From NCBI GenBank assembly GCA_021234155.1, contig JAJEKV010000062.1, forward strand, positions 1,138,261-1,202,260: DNA of 64,000 nt. Direction: 5' to 3'. The notes under the pieces are model-generated. The model was not told where the DNA came from. It searched no databases and worked only from the letters and a program-made list of their open reading frames with translations. This DNA is from Isoetes taiwanensis. Taxonomy: Eukaryota; Streptophyta; Lycopodiopsida; Isoetales; Isoetaceae. Position numbers and translations under genes: made by a program. Below, in pieces: positions 1 to 10,739 of the stretch (position 1 is its first letter; each line of letters opens with the position of its first letter).

Positions 1-452
1 TCTACAGATCTTTGGTTCTTAATTTATTTCCTTGCAATCAATTAGAATAGACATTTTTGAAGTTCCCTGTTTAGAAAATCTGAGCTTTTATATAACAGAG
101 CTACACCATATTTTTATTAATCTGAGAACCAACTAGCATTCTCTATGTACTATCTTTTCCTTTCCATGCAATACAATGATTTCGATATTCTTTAAACTCC
201 TTGGGGCATGATTGAGACCTGATTCTAATCATCCGTAGCTCAATGCTTTCTATTGTTGTGTACATGATCTGTTACCAAACTGCATATGGCATCTGGTAGT
301 ATGGCAAACCATTCGTATCGTGCAGTATTTTGATGCATAGATATAATCTTTTTCTACATATTTGAGAAGAGGAATAGTCTTTGTAACCAAAGCTCTTAAA
401 GGTCAAATCCACCTGTTTCAACATAATTCCCCATTTAACTTTTATTCTGCAG

Positions 453-610
453 GATGATTGCTGGTTACTATGCAAACGAGGCTGGATTCTCACTGTTTAT
501 AGCTTTCTGATCCATGCAGCCATGACATCATTACATCTGTATGTAGAACTATGCATTGATATGGAACTTCCTGCAAAATGGATCCAGATGAAGCATGATG
601 TCTTCCAAAG
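453..610 (+). other. Candidate exon of unknown product, copy A
   Basis: An open stretch of 52 codons follows an acceptor-like TTTTATTCTGCAG and ends at AAAG|GTCAGG. Both duplicate copies keep the frame and both sites. The deduced segment is Cys- and Trp-containing with a hydrophobic middle and matches no family I recognise. It lies 450 bp upstream of the PAR1-like exon and could be an upstream exon of that gene, but it does not resemble the usual PAR1 N-terminus. A chance open frame is possible. Confidence 0.3.
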
Positions 611-1058
611 GTCAGGTTCATCTAATCCATATTCTGTGCTCTTTTAATATATTGTTCTAGCTTTTTTTTCTTTTTTGACTTTTTATTACGTAATATGCTT
701 TGAAAACTAGAGAGCATATCTTTCTTAGTGAATCAGCCATGTTAACTCTGATATTTCTCTTTGTTCTTTAGCTAGAAATTGATTTTTATAGTGGCTTTTA
801 CCTGAAGCAAAGAATGTGACACCAATCCTAGGTGGAAATGGTACAACTCACTAGATGCCCTTTTTTACATATATAAATGTGTTATGAGTTCGTTGATAAG
901 TGCAACTTTTTATGGCCAAATGGGCAATAGCTTTTGCATTCTTTAGTTCAGTTTGTTCATGTGTTGCATGTTTGCCATTTGATCATCATGTTCAATTTTA
1001 AAGCTTGACCGACGTGATTGTTTTAAGATATTTCTAAGCTTCTAACCCTATTGTTCAG

Positions 1059-1835
1059 CCTCTAATATTATTGCCGGGTATAGCCGAGGAGTGGGTAGAA
1101 ACAGAGGACTCTTTAAATGCATGTGGACTCAGAGGCATGTCTTCCGATGGGCTTCTCCCGTAAGAAATTTGCTCGTAAGATATGCTCTCCCTCGCTGCCG
1201 TGACAACCGCCTCTAACATTGTTGATCTCTACATAAAGCTTGCCGCCGAGAAGGTAAATGAAATGCCCTTTGCAATGTAATGTGTAGATAATTTTGCATG
1301 TTCTCATATTCTAAACAACCCGAGCCTACCCATTACCTCTTCCAACATTATACAATGTACATTTTCTTGCAAATAACTGATCCTCGCTTCTAAATGCATT
1401 TCATCTCGTGTTCCGCTAGACGGCCATTTGAAAGCTACATTTTGGTAGTTAGGCTAATCTAACATTTTCTTACTATTAGAATTTCCAGCCTCGTTGTATT
1501 GAAAAGATCCCTCGAATTTAGCTTATGCACCTCGCTTTCTCCCGGTGACATGGGGCATGCTACCAACCAAGGGCACTTCTTGATGTCATGTAGCAAATCA
1601 GCTGCTCCGTGATTGATGTTGAGACAAAAATAATGTGTTGTGGATGGTAGTCGAAGTTTATGTGGTGTCCGCCAATACGCCAAAGAAGTGTTGAGCCAAA
1701 TTATGCCGATGGCCCATATGATGAAAGCTGCCAGGGGTGGCCATGAAATTGACTCGAGAAGCTCATGCATGTCCAAATGCAATGGTGATCACCACAAAAA
1801 TTGTGAACCTTGTGAGCAAGGAGAAAGGTCAGCCG
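1059..1835 (+). pseudogene. PAR1-family (photoassimilate-responsive) gene fragment, copy A
   Basis: Exon 1059-1253 follows an acceptor (TTGTTCAG) and ends at a donor (AAG|GTAAAT). It encodes the PAR1 core: EEWVETED, an ACGL turn, SSDGLL and a Cys motif that copy B reads as CSPAC then CPNIVDLY with LAA. These match the central region of plant PAR1 proteins, which are Cys-rich, probably secreted, and of unclear function. A second exon, from about 1489, encodes a divergent tail with SPGDMGHATNQ. Here the exon is riddled with changes at CAG/CTG sites and cannot be read through. The N-terminal exon with signal peptide is not identified. Family assignment is good; whether the locus is active is unknown. 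Confidence 0.65.
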
Positions 1836-2106
1836 TGGAGCAAACCGGTACCGCAATTTTTATCAGAGTTTTCAATTATTAATACCATTCTAAATACATG
1901 CTATTTATTTGATCCATGAAATATGAATGGAATGGTAGATATTTTAACATTTGCAAGTCACAAACGTTAATGCAATATATCAAATATATCAAACCATTTA
2001 CTCCTGTTCCCCAACACAAATTGTCTAAAGCCCCATTTCAAGTTCATATGGATTCTAAAAGCAAGAACGCCGCACCATAACTAGTAATATATATATAGAA
2101 ACTCAT

Positions 2107-2191
2107 GGCACACGATCACCTTATATAAGACCACGGTCATCTTGTATAAGACCAAGGTCACAACGAAGCGTGAGAAGACGACTTTAAGATG
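2107..2191 (+). promoter_or_regulatory. TATATAAGACC promoter/start module 1, copy A
   Basis: The module reads CACACGATCA, then TATATAAGACC, then a second TATAAGACC, then a purine-rich leader into an ATG at 2189 (Met-Ala-Lys-Gln). The same architecture recurs at 2583-2641 and 4978-5099. The downstream frame is short and carries two near-identical stretches with GGAAAT and TCATGTCAT, so it looks like a relic or a small unrecognised gene. Confidence 0.5.
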
Positions 2192-2582
2192 GCAAAGCAG
2201 ATCTTGTAAAATTGTATGTTTATTATGGCAATGCTCTTTTCAGACCATATGTCCGATAGAGACTATAGGAAATGTCATGTCATCTTTTTGGGCACTTCAT
2301 TTTTCATCTCAGAAGGAGACCATAGGAAATCTCATGTCATGTCATTTTTTGGGCGATACGAAATGTCATGTCATACCAAGAATATTTCGTTCATCATAAA
2401 CCCACATAATGTAATGACAAAAGTCTTGGCTAATATTGATATTGATCCATAACGTAACACGGTCAAACAATGGCGTGAATATGCCGCTCATCGATGGCTC
2501 ACGATAAGGTAACGCTAAAAAAAAAAAAAATTAACCCACATAATTTAATGACAAAAGACGTGGCTACACATAACAGGTCATC

Positions 2583-2641
2583 CCACACGGTCACCTTATA
2601 TAAGACCACAATCACATTGAAGCAGGAGAAGATGACGAAGA
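2583..2641 (+). promoter_or_regulatory. TATATAAGACC promoter/start module 2, copy A
   Basis: CACACGGTCACC directly precedes TATATAAGACC (TATA at 2597). A GAAGCAGGAGAAG leader follows, then ATGs at 2632 and 2641 (Met-Val-Lys). It resembles modules 1 and 3 over the box, the leader and the first codons. Confidence 0.5.
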
Positions 2642-2857
2642 TGGTGAAGCTGGGCCTTGCCGCAATGGAGTGATGTTTCAGAGAACCTTAAGACAAGAGA
2701 CAAGCTCTTTGCATCCGAAAAATTGCAAATGGATAAAAGCTTTGTACAATATAGCATGGATTTCTCTTTGAAGCGTCAGCACAATAATAAGGTCCTCCAA
2801 GGACAAGAATTTCCAACGCGTTGGAACCCAAATTGCATCGTGGTTTCCGAAAGCTAA
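2632..2857 (+). pseudogene. Small basic protein gene, broken, copy A
   Basis: This is the counterpart of the 101-codon frame at 40919-41224. In copy A the frame ends early after changes near 2815-2860. The start codons at 2632 and 2641 open a 10-13 codon frame that stops at TGA, and the long frame is one phase away, so at least one more lesion separates start and body. No family is recognised. Confidence 0.35.
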
Positions 2858-3013
2858 TCGTGGAGGAAAAAGAAAGAAGAGATCCATCGCACCCTAAATG
2901 AGAAAATCCTAAAGCACAGAGAGACTTACTCTGCACTAGCCATAACATATCTCCCACAGGAATAAATGGGCACTTACAAGGCATATAAAAAGCTCAATTT
3001 CAAAATTTCTGAT

Positions 3014-3113
3014 GTTCTTCCGACATCCGATAAAATTGGAACGATATAAAGAAAATTAGCATGGCTCCCCGCAAGGGATGACACGATAAAATCAAGAAAT
3101 GGTCCAATTTTTT
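3014..3113 (+). ncRNA. U6 snRNA pseudogene, copy A
   Basis: The core reads as spliceosomal U6: CGATAAAATTGGAACGATA, then TTAGCATGG, GATGACACG, AAATGGTCCAA and a T-run terminator. The catalytic ACAGAG box is changed to ATAAAG, so it is unlikely to function in splicing. Most differences from canonical U6 are C-to-T or G-to-A, as expected from cytosine-methylation decay. Compared with copy B it has further changes at the CTG/GCGC sites near 3020 and 3066. A TATAAAAA box lies 30 bp upstream, so a Pol III promoter was present. Confidence 0.85.
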
Positions 3114-4977
3114 CCCCACGCCCAATTGTTCTTTGCTAAAATTGATGCTTTTTAGCAAAGGGCAAAGTCTCGCTTTATAGCATGCCCACCATTTTTCAAT
3201 TGTTGTTGCCCGGGCTACGCGACGCAGTTGAAGGGTGGCGCGAGTTGGCCCGGAGCGGCCGGAAGGCGCGAGGTGCAAAGAAGGGTGGCGTCGTGACTGA
3301 GCATGCCCGAGTGCATGAGCTCGAGAGCATGCTTGAGAGCTTGAGGAGGCACCTCCTCCGAAATTCCCCCGATTTTCCTCACCCGCCTTCCCCGAAGCTC
3401 GGTGTTTTGGCGCCGGATCTATTGCATGCGATTCGATTCAAATTCAAATTTTATGGATGCATGTATGGGCATGTAGATGCATGTGGATCGGCCAGAAGAT
3501 GAGATTTAGCGCATGCATGCGCCCGCGTGCGACTTAGAATCACCGTGAAGAGGTTACGGCTTTGGGGCGCTTGGTGAAGGTTTGTTTTTGAGGTATGCTT
3601 TGTTGCTTTTGCAACAAAGATGGATTTTGATTTGTGAGCGCCCATAATCATCCCGGTAACGGTTTTTCCCTGTGTGGTTTTAATCCCGCCATGGTGATTG
3701 TGCTTTTGCTCACGCTTGTGCTTTTGTTTAAGGGCTTTGGCCCATGTTCTTGTTTGACTTCTGGCCCAGACTTCGTCCCCCATGTACTTGGTCCCATAAG
3801 GGACGTTAAAATGATTATCTTATCTTTTGACACCAAGCTAACAACAAAAAGTGAGGAAGATTAGAAGTTGTAGTTTGCATGGCCATCCAACCGTATGCCA
3901 TTTTCATTTCTTTCTATTCTTTGATGAAAGATAGAAACCGACCTAGTTTTCTTTTTTAAACAAGTCGCTTTTGCAACAAAGGGTTGCCCTCTATATCAAA
4001 GTGTTAAAACCAAATAAGGCTATAATGTTGAGGGTTCTTACGACACGATTTATGAATACATTCAAAATGCGCAAGCATTCATTGCGAAGATAATGTTCAA
4101 AATGGCCAAGAGAAAGCTATCATTCATTGCCGTATAATGTTTTGAAAACGTCCAAGAGAAAGCTACAGTTTCCGAGGAAATTATTCTTTCTAGTAATTTA
4201 AGAGCATGTAGCACCATAGGGGCAATTGATGGGGAGGCAGATCGATAAAAAAAAGTTGTCAGAACTGGTGGCCTGTATTCTTATTGTAGTGTATCTCACA
4301 AAGTCTCATAAAATTGTGTCATTGAGCCTTCCAACTAGAACTAATGGCTAGGTGAATCCCCATTACTTAAAAAAACATAGTTTGTAGATCTTTGTCATAG
4401 GCCTCCAGATCAAGATCATTTTCATTGAAAATAGGTGCTTCGAGCTCTCGAAGTAGAGCAAGAAACAAAATCATGACGACAGAACTTGCTACAAGACAGA
4501 AAGCTATGACAGAAACTGGCTACAAACCACGCACAAAATGCATCTCAAGCATTCCTTCACCCTAGATAATGCAGACATGAACATAATGTATTTTTACATT
4601 CATCGTCAAAAAACATGTCTTTGAACCTTAACATTACTACAAAATCTTGTGGTTATTGAACCCTTTGCTTTGCAAATTGGAGCATAAACATTGCAGCATA
4701 AATGGCAGAGCATGGATGTGGTCAACATGGAAATTCAATGGTTGCACAGAAAACAAAAATAACATTCTCCAAGCCAAATGCTCAAATCGATGCATCCTTG
4801 TGTGCTCTTGCATTGACACTTGTTCTGCCTTGATTAACTACAATCTTGTAGAGATAGTTTCTAATATTTTTCTTAACCCTTGATCTTGTTTCTAAAAATC
4901 CACACGGTTAAGTTATCTCTTCTGATATTATCATTGAGATATTAACGTTAACGTTGAGATATTGCAAAAAAAAAAAA
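3114..4977. other. Intergenic, no gene seen
   Basis: 3180-3420 is GC-rich, with repeated GCATGC and GAGCTTGAG words and heavy disagreement with copy B (41450-41700). The rest is ordinary AT-rich DNA. Open frames here are short, overlap on both strands and are not kept between copies. Confidence 0.6.
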
Positions 4978-5075
4978 TCCACACGGTCATCTCACGCGGT
5001 CAACCCAGGTCATCCTACACGGTCATCCCATACGATCGGCCTATATAAGACCGTCATTCCACAGTAAACACCAAA
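4978..5075 (+). promoter_or_regulatory. TATATAAGACC promoter module 3 (Dof-like gene), copy A
   Basis: A cluster of CACGGTCA-like words (CACACGGTCAT, CACGCGGTCAA, TACACGGTCAT) precedes TATATAAGACC at 5042. A TATA box there predicts a start site near 5073, almost on top of the first ATG (5076). The ATG at 5097, which aligns with the ATGs of modules 1 and 2, may be the real start. Confidence 0.6.
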
Positions 5076-6553
5076 ATGAAGAAGACGGAAATGAAGATGG
5101 CGAAGCAAGGTGAAGCTCTTAAGAAGTGCAAGACGGCAAAGAGTGAAGGTGTTAAAAAGTCTAGAATAATGAAGAACACAAAAAAGAAGATGGAGAAGCG
5201 TGAACAGATAGAGGAATTCAGCTATTTGGAGCAAATGAAAGGTATGTTGTTTTTGGAGAAAGAAGTTGCCATGTTGGATGACTTGTTGGCCCAAGAAAAT
5301 TTCAATTCTCTATCACAAGAAGATGACTTGAAGCAAAAAAAAGGGGATATCTACGACTCTCAAACTGTTGTAGGCTCTCAAACCCTTGAGGAATTGTTTG
5401 ATGACGACTTGCCAAGACTAGAGGAACATGGAGATATGCTTGACTTTGTCAACGTCAAGAAGCAAACAGACGGTGATATCAATGCAGTAAATGCGTTGTT
5501 AGCAAACATTGAGTTGCCAAGCCTTCAAGAATTGTTTGATGAAGACTTGCCTACGCTTTGTGAGGTCAGTCTAGAGGAACATAGGGACATGCTTGACGTG
5601 GTAAATGTCAATGACGAAGTAGATGGCTTGTTGTCAGAGATAGACTTGCCAGTCCTTGATGAAGACTTGCCAACATTTTGTGATGCAAGACTAGGGCAAT
5701 CAGGAGCCCCATCACAAGAAAAATGATCATGAAGACATGCTTGACTTGATTAATGTCTCGGCCAACAATAAGAAGAGAAAGGAAGCAAGCAGGGATAATG
5801 ATGAGACATGTTGCTGGGATGAGTTTGATGGCATGTTGGCACAGGCAGAATTGCTAAACAAAGACAATCATATGTTTGATGGACAGGCAAGCAGGGGTGA
5901 TGATGAGACATGTTGTTGGGATGAGTTTGATGCCGTGTTGGCACAAACAGAAGATAGGGATGACGAAGAAGCAACACAAGAAGCAAAGATGTTGTTGGGA
6001 TGAGTTTGATGCCATGTTGGGACAGGCAGAATTGCTAAACAAAGGCAATCATATGTTTGATGGACAGGCAATACTTGCAGGAACACCACCACAACAGGTG
6101 CATCTGGTCGGGTGAATTTGATTTTGATGCCTTATTAGCAGGAGGGCATTGTCGAAAAGTCCATGGTCAATGCATCATTAGCAATTACAAGTCAACAAGC
6201 TATGACAAGCATGGCAGCTGTGTATCAGAACCAATGGCATCAACAGGAGCAACAAGTGACAGCAGCTCCAAGGATGAAAATGCAGAAGACGATCATGCCC
6301 AAGTATGACTGCCCTCGGTGTTTCAGTAGTGACACCCGCTTCGACTATTTTGAGAATAAAAAGGAAAACCAACCAAGGTATTATTGTAGGGAGTGCGACA
6401 GGGACTGGACCATCGGGGCAAACCGAGGCCATCTCAACCCCGCATCGCAATAAAAAGATCCAAGGTGCCAATCGGGCCGCAATAAAAAAGATCCAGGATG
6501 CCAATCATAACTTGGCTTCTGTACACACTCAGCCACTTGTATGCAGTTATTGA
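5076..6553 (+). pseudogene. Acidic-repeat protein with C-terminal Dof zinc finger, copy A (frameshifted)
   Basis: A putative DNA-binding protein. The Lys-rich start is followed by acidic repeats with DxLPxL/LPTLCE cores, then CCWDEFDxMLAQAELLNK repeats, a Gln-rich linker and a Dof-type finger. The finger cysteines are at 6310, 6319, 6385 and 6394 (CX2CX21CX2C), followed by Asp-Trp-Thr as in Dof domains. The natural stop is TGA at 6551. Breaks: an extra A in the A-run at 5718-5723, which copy B lacks; changes at CAG/CTG near 5980; a loss near 6110; and an indel after the finger near 6417. Known Dof proteins carry the finger near the N-terminus; here it is C-terminal with only a short basic tail. 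Copy B and the 7.4-kb partial copy together suggest an originally intact frame of roughly 490 codons. Confidence 0.75.
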
Positions 6554-7327
6554 AGTTGCATGGCTGTTGGTCATAAGAGACTGGTACAGTTATTATATTG
6601 ATAGCTGCCATTTGAAAATACTTGTAAATAATCTGGCAGAATATGCCTTTGTAAAAACTCAGCCACTTGTATTGTTATCAAGACTGGCCATTTGTAATAT
6701 TTATCACAATGTTGTCAACAGTTTTACATTCTTTTGTAGATGCAGCAATAATTGAGCCATTAGTGCTTGTGCTCTAGCTGTTAGTGCCTCATTACTAGTG
6801 GCGAGCAGTAAGTACTTCTGTTACTGCTTGTGTGCTAGCTGTGCGACCAACCAGCCATAATGCTCCTTTAACTACTTCTGTTACTGCTTGTGTGCTAGCT
6901 ATGCAACCAACCAGCCATAATGCTCCTTTAACGTTAGTCGTGGACCAAGGGTTTTGGACTAGCAATTGCATAAAGACTCAAAAATGGTTTCTTAGATTTA
7001 TGGAGGATCCTTGCCATGTCAGTTAGAAGTATTAAATGGATGGCTTGATCAATTTGACACTGCTACAAAGAGTTTCATTTCCAATTAACGAGTCATTATC
7101 AAGATTGAAGAGAAAGATATATGAGTCATGTTAAATCTGCAACTCTTGCATTGAGAAATAAGCCAGGATTGGGTAATAAATTGCATTATGGTGTTTACAA
7201 ACACCACAGTGCAGCACCTTTATCATACAGAGATGCGTTATTTGAGAATGAGTATATGAATCCAAGTAGCGAATTTTGCGGCTTATTTTGTGACTTGGCG
7301 GATTATTTTGCGGCTTATTTTGTGACT
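6554..7327. other. 3' region of Dof-like gene, no gene seen
   Basis: AT-rich DNA with several CACTTGTA-type words, consistent with a 3' untranslated region, plus the 60-bp tandem repeat. No supported coding frame. Confidence 0.5.
6813..6932. repeat. Two tandem copies of a 60-bp unit
   Basis: Units at 6813-6872 and 6873-6932 differ at only two positions. Copy B has the same pair at 45147-45266. The second unit of the large tandem duplication has only one. Confidence 0.9.
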
Positions 7328-7823
7328 TGATGGACAGGCAATACTTGCAGGAACACCACCACAACAGGTTGCATCTGGTCGGGGTGAATTTGATGCCTTA
7401 TTAGCAGAAGGGCATTGTCAGGAAAAGTCCATGGTCAATGCATCATTAGCAATTACAAGTCAACAAGCTATGACAAGCATGGCAGCTGTGTATCAGAACC
7501 AATGGCATCAACAGGAGCAACAAGTGACAGCAGCTCCAAGGATGAAAATGCAGAAGACGATCATGCCCAAGTATGACTGCCCTCGGTGTTTCAGTAGTGA
7601 CACCCGTTTCGACTATTTTGAGAATAAAAAAGTAAACCAACCAAGGTATTATTGTAGGGAGTGCGACAGGGACTGGACCATCGGGGGCAAACTGAGGCCA
7701 TCTCAACCTCGGCATCGCAATAAAAAGATCCAAGGTGCCAATCGGCGTCGCAATAAAAAGATCCAGGATGCCAATCATAACTTGGCTTCTGTACACACTC
7801 AGCCACTTGTATGCAGTTATTGA
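7328..7823 (+). pseudogene. Partial copy: linker plus intact Dof zinc finger
   Basis: Created by the tandem duplication, so it has lost the acidic N-terminal part. From 7431 the frame is open for 130 codons: a Met/Gln-rich linker, the finger (Cys at 7578, 7587, 7653, 7662; CX2CX21CX2C), DWTIGGKLR, two RNKKIQ(G/D)AN basic repeats and the stop at 7821. This is the cleanest view of the C-terminal half, and it shows that the breaks in the other two copies are private to them. It has no promoter module of its own. Confidence 0.75.
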
Positions 7824-8880
7824 AGTTCATGGCTGTTGGTCATAAGAGACTTGTACAGTTATTATATTGGATAGCTGCCTGCCTTTTGTAAATACTCAGC
7901 CACTTGTATTGTTATCAAGACTGGCCATTTGTAATATTTATCACAATGTTGTCAACAGTTTTACATTCTTTAGTAGATACAGCAATAATTGAGCCATTAG
8001 TGCTTGTGCTCTAGCTGTTAGTGCCTCATTACTAGTGGCGAGCAGTAAGTACTTCTGTTACTGCTTGTATGCTAGCTGTGCAACCAACCAGCCATAATGC
8101 TCCTTTAACGTTAGTCGTGGACCAAGGGTTTTGGACTAGCAATTGCATAAAGACTCAAAAATGGTTTCTTAGATTTATGGAGGATCCTTGCCATGTCAGT
8201 TACAAGTATTAAATGGATGGCTTGATCAATTTGACACTGCTAAAAAGAGTTTCATTTCCAATTAACGAGTCATTATCAAGATTGAAGAGAAAGATATATG
8301 AGTCATGTTAAATCTGCAACTCTTGCATTGAGAAATAAGCCAGGATTGGGTAATAAATTGCATTATGGTGTTTACAAACACCACAGTGCAGCACCTTTAT
8401 CATACAGAGATGCGTTATTTGAGAATGAGTATATGAATCCAAGTAGCGAATTTTGCGGCTTATTTTGTGACTTGGCGGATACGCCCTGTGGCTGAAATAA
8501 ACTACCATGTGATAGCCTTGGCAGTTCTTCAAGTTAGGATAATCTATTATTGCATTATGAGAACTGTGCCAAGCTGCTGCATGCACCTTTCCTGCTTGAG
8601 AACAGTTTGCATGAGATTGTGCTTGTTCATTTTGTTAGATCTATAAGAACAACTATTCAATATCAGCTGTCATCAATAACTTCCATCAACAATTTGTTTC
8701 GCTGCAAGTATGAGATCTAGTTTTATAACAAAGACCTTTTGAAAGAATTAGTCAAAATTTAAGTGTCTTTTATAAGTTGCCCTTGAGTCTGATATTTTGA
8801 GTCTGATATGTGATTGTGATGCTGGCAGAACCACTGGTTGTGACACTAAAATTTTTGTTGAAAAAGATATTCCAATATGA
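7824..8880. other. No gene seen
   Basis: Second unit of the tandem duplication, then unique DNA shared with copy B. A 65-codon frame at 8298-8495 is identical in copy B (45455-45652), but the duplication shows no coding-type pattern and there is no recognisable product. Confidence 0.5.
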
Positions 8881-9167
8881 TGGACTGTGATGATTTCAGC
8901 ATATATACACAACATGAGCAAGCTCATTTGGCTTTAGATTGTTTCAAGGAAATGCAACAGCATTGAATAAGGTCAGATAGGTTCGCATTTTCTAGCTTTC
9001 TGGAAGCATGTGGGACTTATGTGCCATCACAAATGGCAGATGCATTTATGAACAGGTCATTGGTAGTGGAGACCAATATTGGAACAATTGCTTAAAATAC
9101 TCTCATTCGTAGGTATGCCAAGTGTGGTAGTTTGGAAGAAGCAAGCAAGGTCTTCGGTCTGCTCTAG
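8881..9167 (+). pseudogene. PPR protein pseudogene fragment, copy A
   Basis: Degenerate pentatricopeptide repeats of the plant organellar RNA-binding type. Readable motifs in order are an MISAY-type start with a one-base shift, LDCFKEMQQ, RSDRFAFSSFLEACG, NTLI and YAKCGSLEEASKVF. At least two in-frame stops and one frameshift break it. It covers roughly two repeats of a protein that would normally have many, and there is no start or C-terminal E/DYW domain. Copy B carries the same lesions, so they predate the duplication. Confidence 0.8.
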
Positions 9168-9900
9168 TTGCACCAGACTATTCAACTGTTTGCAGTTTCA
9201 GCATTATTTGTGTTCATTATTTCAGCATTATTTGCAGTACATCATTGCCAGCCAAGATATCTGATATGAACAGCATGACTTTGCAGAGAACAGTTTGCAT
9301 GAGATTGTGGTTGTTCATTTTGTTAGATCTATAAGAACAACTATTTAATATCAGCTGTCATCAATAACTTCCATCAACAATTTGTTGCGCTGCTACATAA
9401 ATAGAACTTAATAAATATTTTGCGTTGCCCTTGATAAAGCAGCATTATTCTAGTTCGTCAAACAAAACCAGCAGATAATGAGGTGATATCATGATGATAG
9501 CTTTTAACTAAACTAACTTATAGATCAATATAGCCAGTATTATTCATTGACATCCGATTAGGATGCATAGATATCACAAATATTACAAACTTTCGTGAAT
9601 GTCTACTTGTGTGTTTGTTCGTCATGCTTATCACTGCTCAGTTTCTGCAGAAGCTATCTGCATCCTTTGAAGACCATGCAGACAGTGCAGTCACCGGCGC
9701 TTGTCCCTTCTTCAAGTGCACTTCCATTTTTTATTCTTGTAAGTCACCAGCGCTTTTGGAAGGTTGGATCTCCTAGTAGTGGGTGAAACCTGTATTCTTA
9801 AATCCAGCATTATGATACATTTGTAAATCGAGGGGGATTTATCAACAGTGCTTGCACAAATTACTTCTTAAGCTCTTAATTGAGATCTATATATGATTCC
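9168..9900. other. No gene seen
   Basis: AT-rich DNA with a repeated stretch (9293-9390 resembles 8600-8700). No supported coding frame. Confidence 0.5.
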
Positions 9901-9913
9901 NNNNNNNNNNNNN
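9901..9913. other. Assembly gap of 13 N
   Basis: Thirteen N characters fall exactly where the homology to copy B is lost. The join across them is not supported by sequence. Confidence 0.99.
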
Positions 9914-10739
9914 AGGAGGAGGGCCCATTTCATACGGAAATCACGAGGAAGCAAAAGCTGATACTTAACGTATTCTGAAAGAATATCAAGTACAACTACG
10001 CTAAGGAAATAGTATGGAGTGAAAAGGTTGCACTACAAAGAAATAGGTACCTGAGCAAAGAAACCTTTGAAATTTGACTGCAGCGTTCAGTTACGCCAAG
10101 ACAATGAAAAATCCATAACGAAAGGATATTAAGCTTATATCCAGCTGGGAGATGCATTTCATAAGGGATCTAGTGAAAGAAAGAATCATTAATATGTTCA
10201 AAGCTAAGAAATCTGATTCATGAGATATTTACAACAAAGAGCTTTGTGAGTTAAAATTTAGTAGGCTGAGACATATGATGAGTTACAAGGAAAAAATAAC
10301 ATGAAGGGGAAAGTGTTAAATGGGTGTCATGTTATTTGGGAGACTACTATGAGAGAAAGCGGTGGCGGTGGGTCAAAGTCAAAGTCAAGGAGTCAAAGTG
10401 GCAGACACCTACAGTGTTCTTTGGGCTAGCTAGAAACCTACAGACACTTAGGGTTTAGATTGACGATCAAAGTCAAAGTCAACTAGGTGGGAGGCAGTCA
10501 GGATTTTTAGGCAAGTTGGAGAACTTTCCATATGAAGGAGATGCAATATGACAAGTGGATGCACCCAGATTGGAAAGGAAATATGGACATAAATGTGGAT
10601 GATGCAAAGAGGGGAGAGACTTGCAGGAGATATTGAAGCAGGTGATTGTTTGGCCACTGATTGATCTTGTTGTCGATGTATTGTGTATCGGTTTATTGAA
10701 TACATCATCTTCAAATCTAACACGCCAAACCTGCGTGGC
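9914..10739. other. No gene seen
   Basis: Unique AT-rich DNA. A TCAAAGTCAAAG simple repeat occurs near 10375 and 10468. Confidence 0.5.

Larger units (their letters stand above)
6058..8480. repeat. Tandem duplication of about 1.2 kb, copy A only
   Basis: The sequence from 6058 repeats from 7328. Copy B has a single unit. The junction (7270-7330) carries a duplicated TTTTGCGGCTTATTTTGTGA word. Unit 1 also keeps two copies of a 60-bp repeat where unit 2 has one. It may be real or a read-threading artefact. Confidence 0.88.
1..9900. repeat. Large duplicated block, copy A
   Basis: The block matches 38252-47049 nearly base for base outside CAG/CTG sites. Base 1 already lies inside the homology, so it may extend left of the window. 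It ends at the 13-N gap, while copy B runs on into new sequence. Copy A is about 1.1 kb longer because of an internal tandem duplication (6058-8480). It is either a real duplication about 38 kb apart or an uncollapsed allele or contig end. Confidence 0.93.

Noticed and set aside
272-493. 73-codon minus-strand frame kept in both duplicate copies (also 38526-38747)
   Set aside because: Identity follows from the recent duplication. It has no start context or family and overlaps a better plus-strand exon candidate.
3182-3783. Frames over the GC-rich part downstream of U6
   Set aside because: Copy B differs by many indels at CAG/CTG sites and does not keep any of these frames.
7121-7330. Repeated frame MSHVKSATLALRNK... 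(7121, 8298, 45455)
   Set aside because: All three are recent copies of one segment downstream of the Dof-like stop. No homology or codon-level constraint is visible, so it is probably 3' untranslated DNA.
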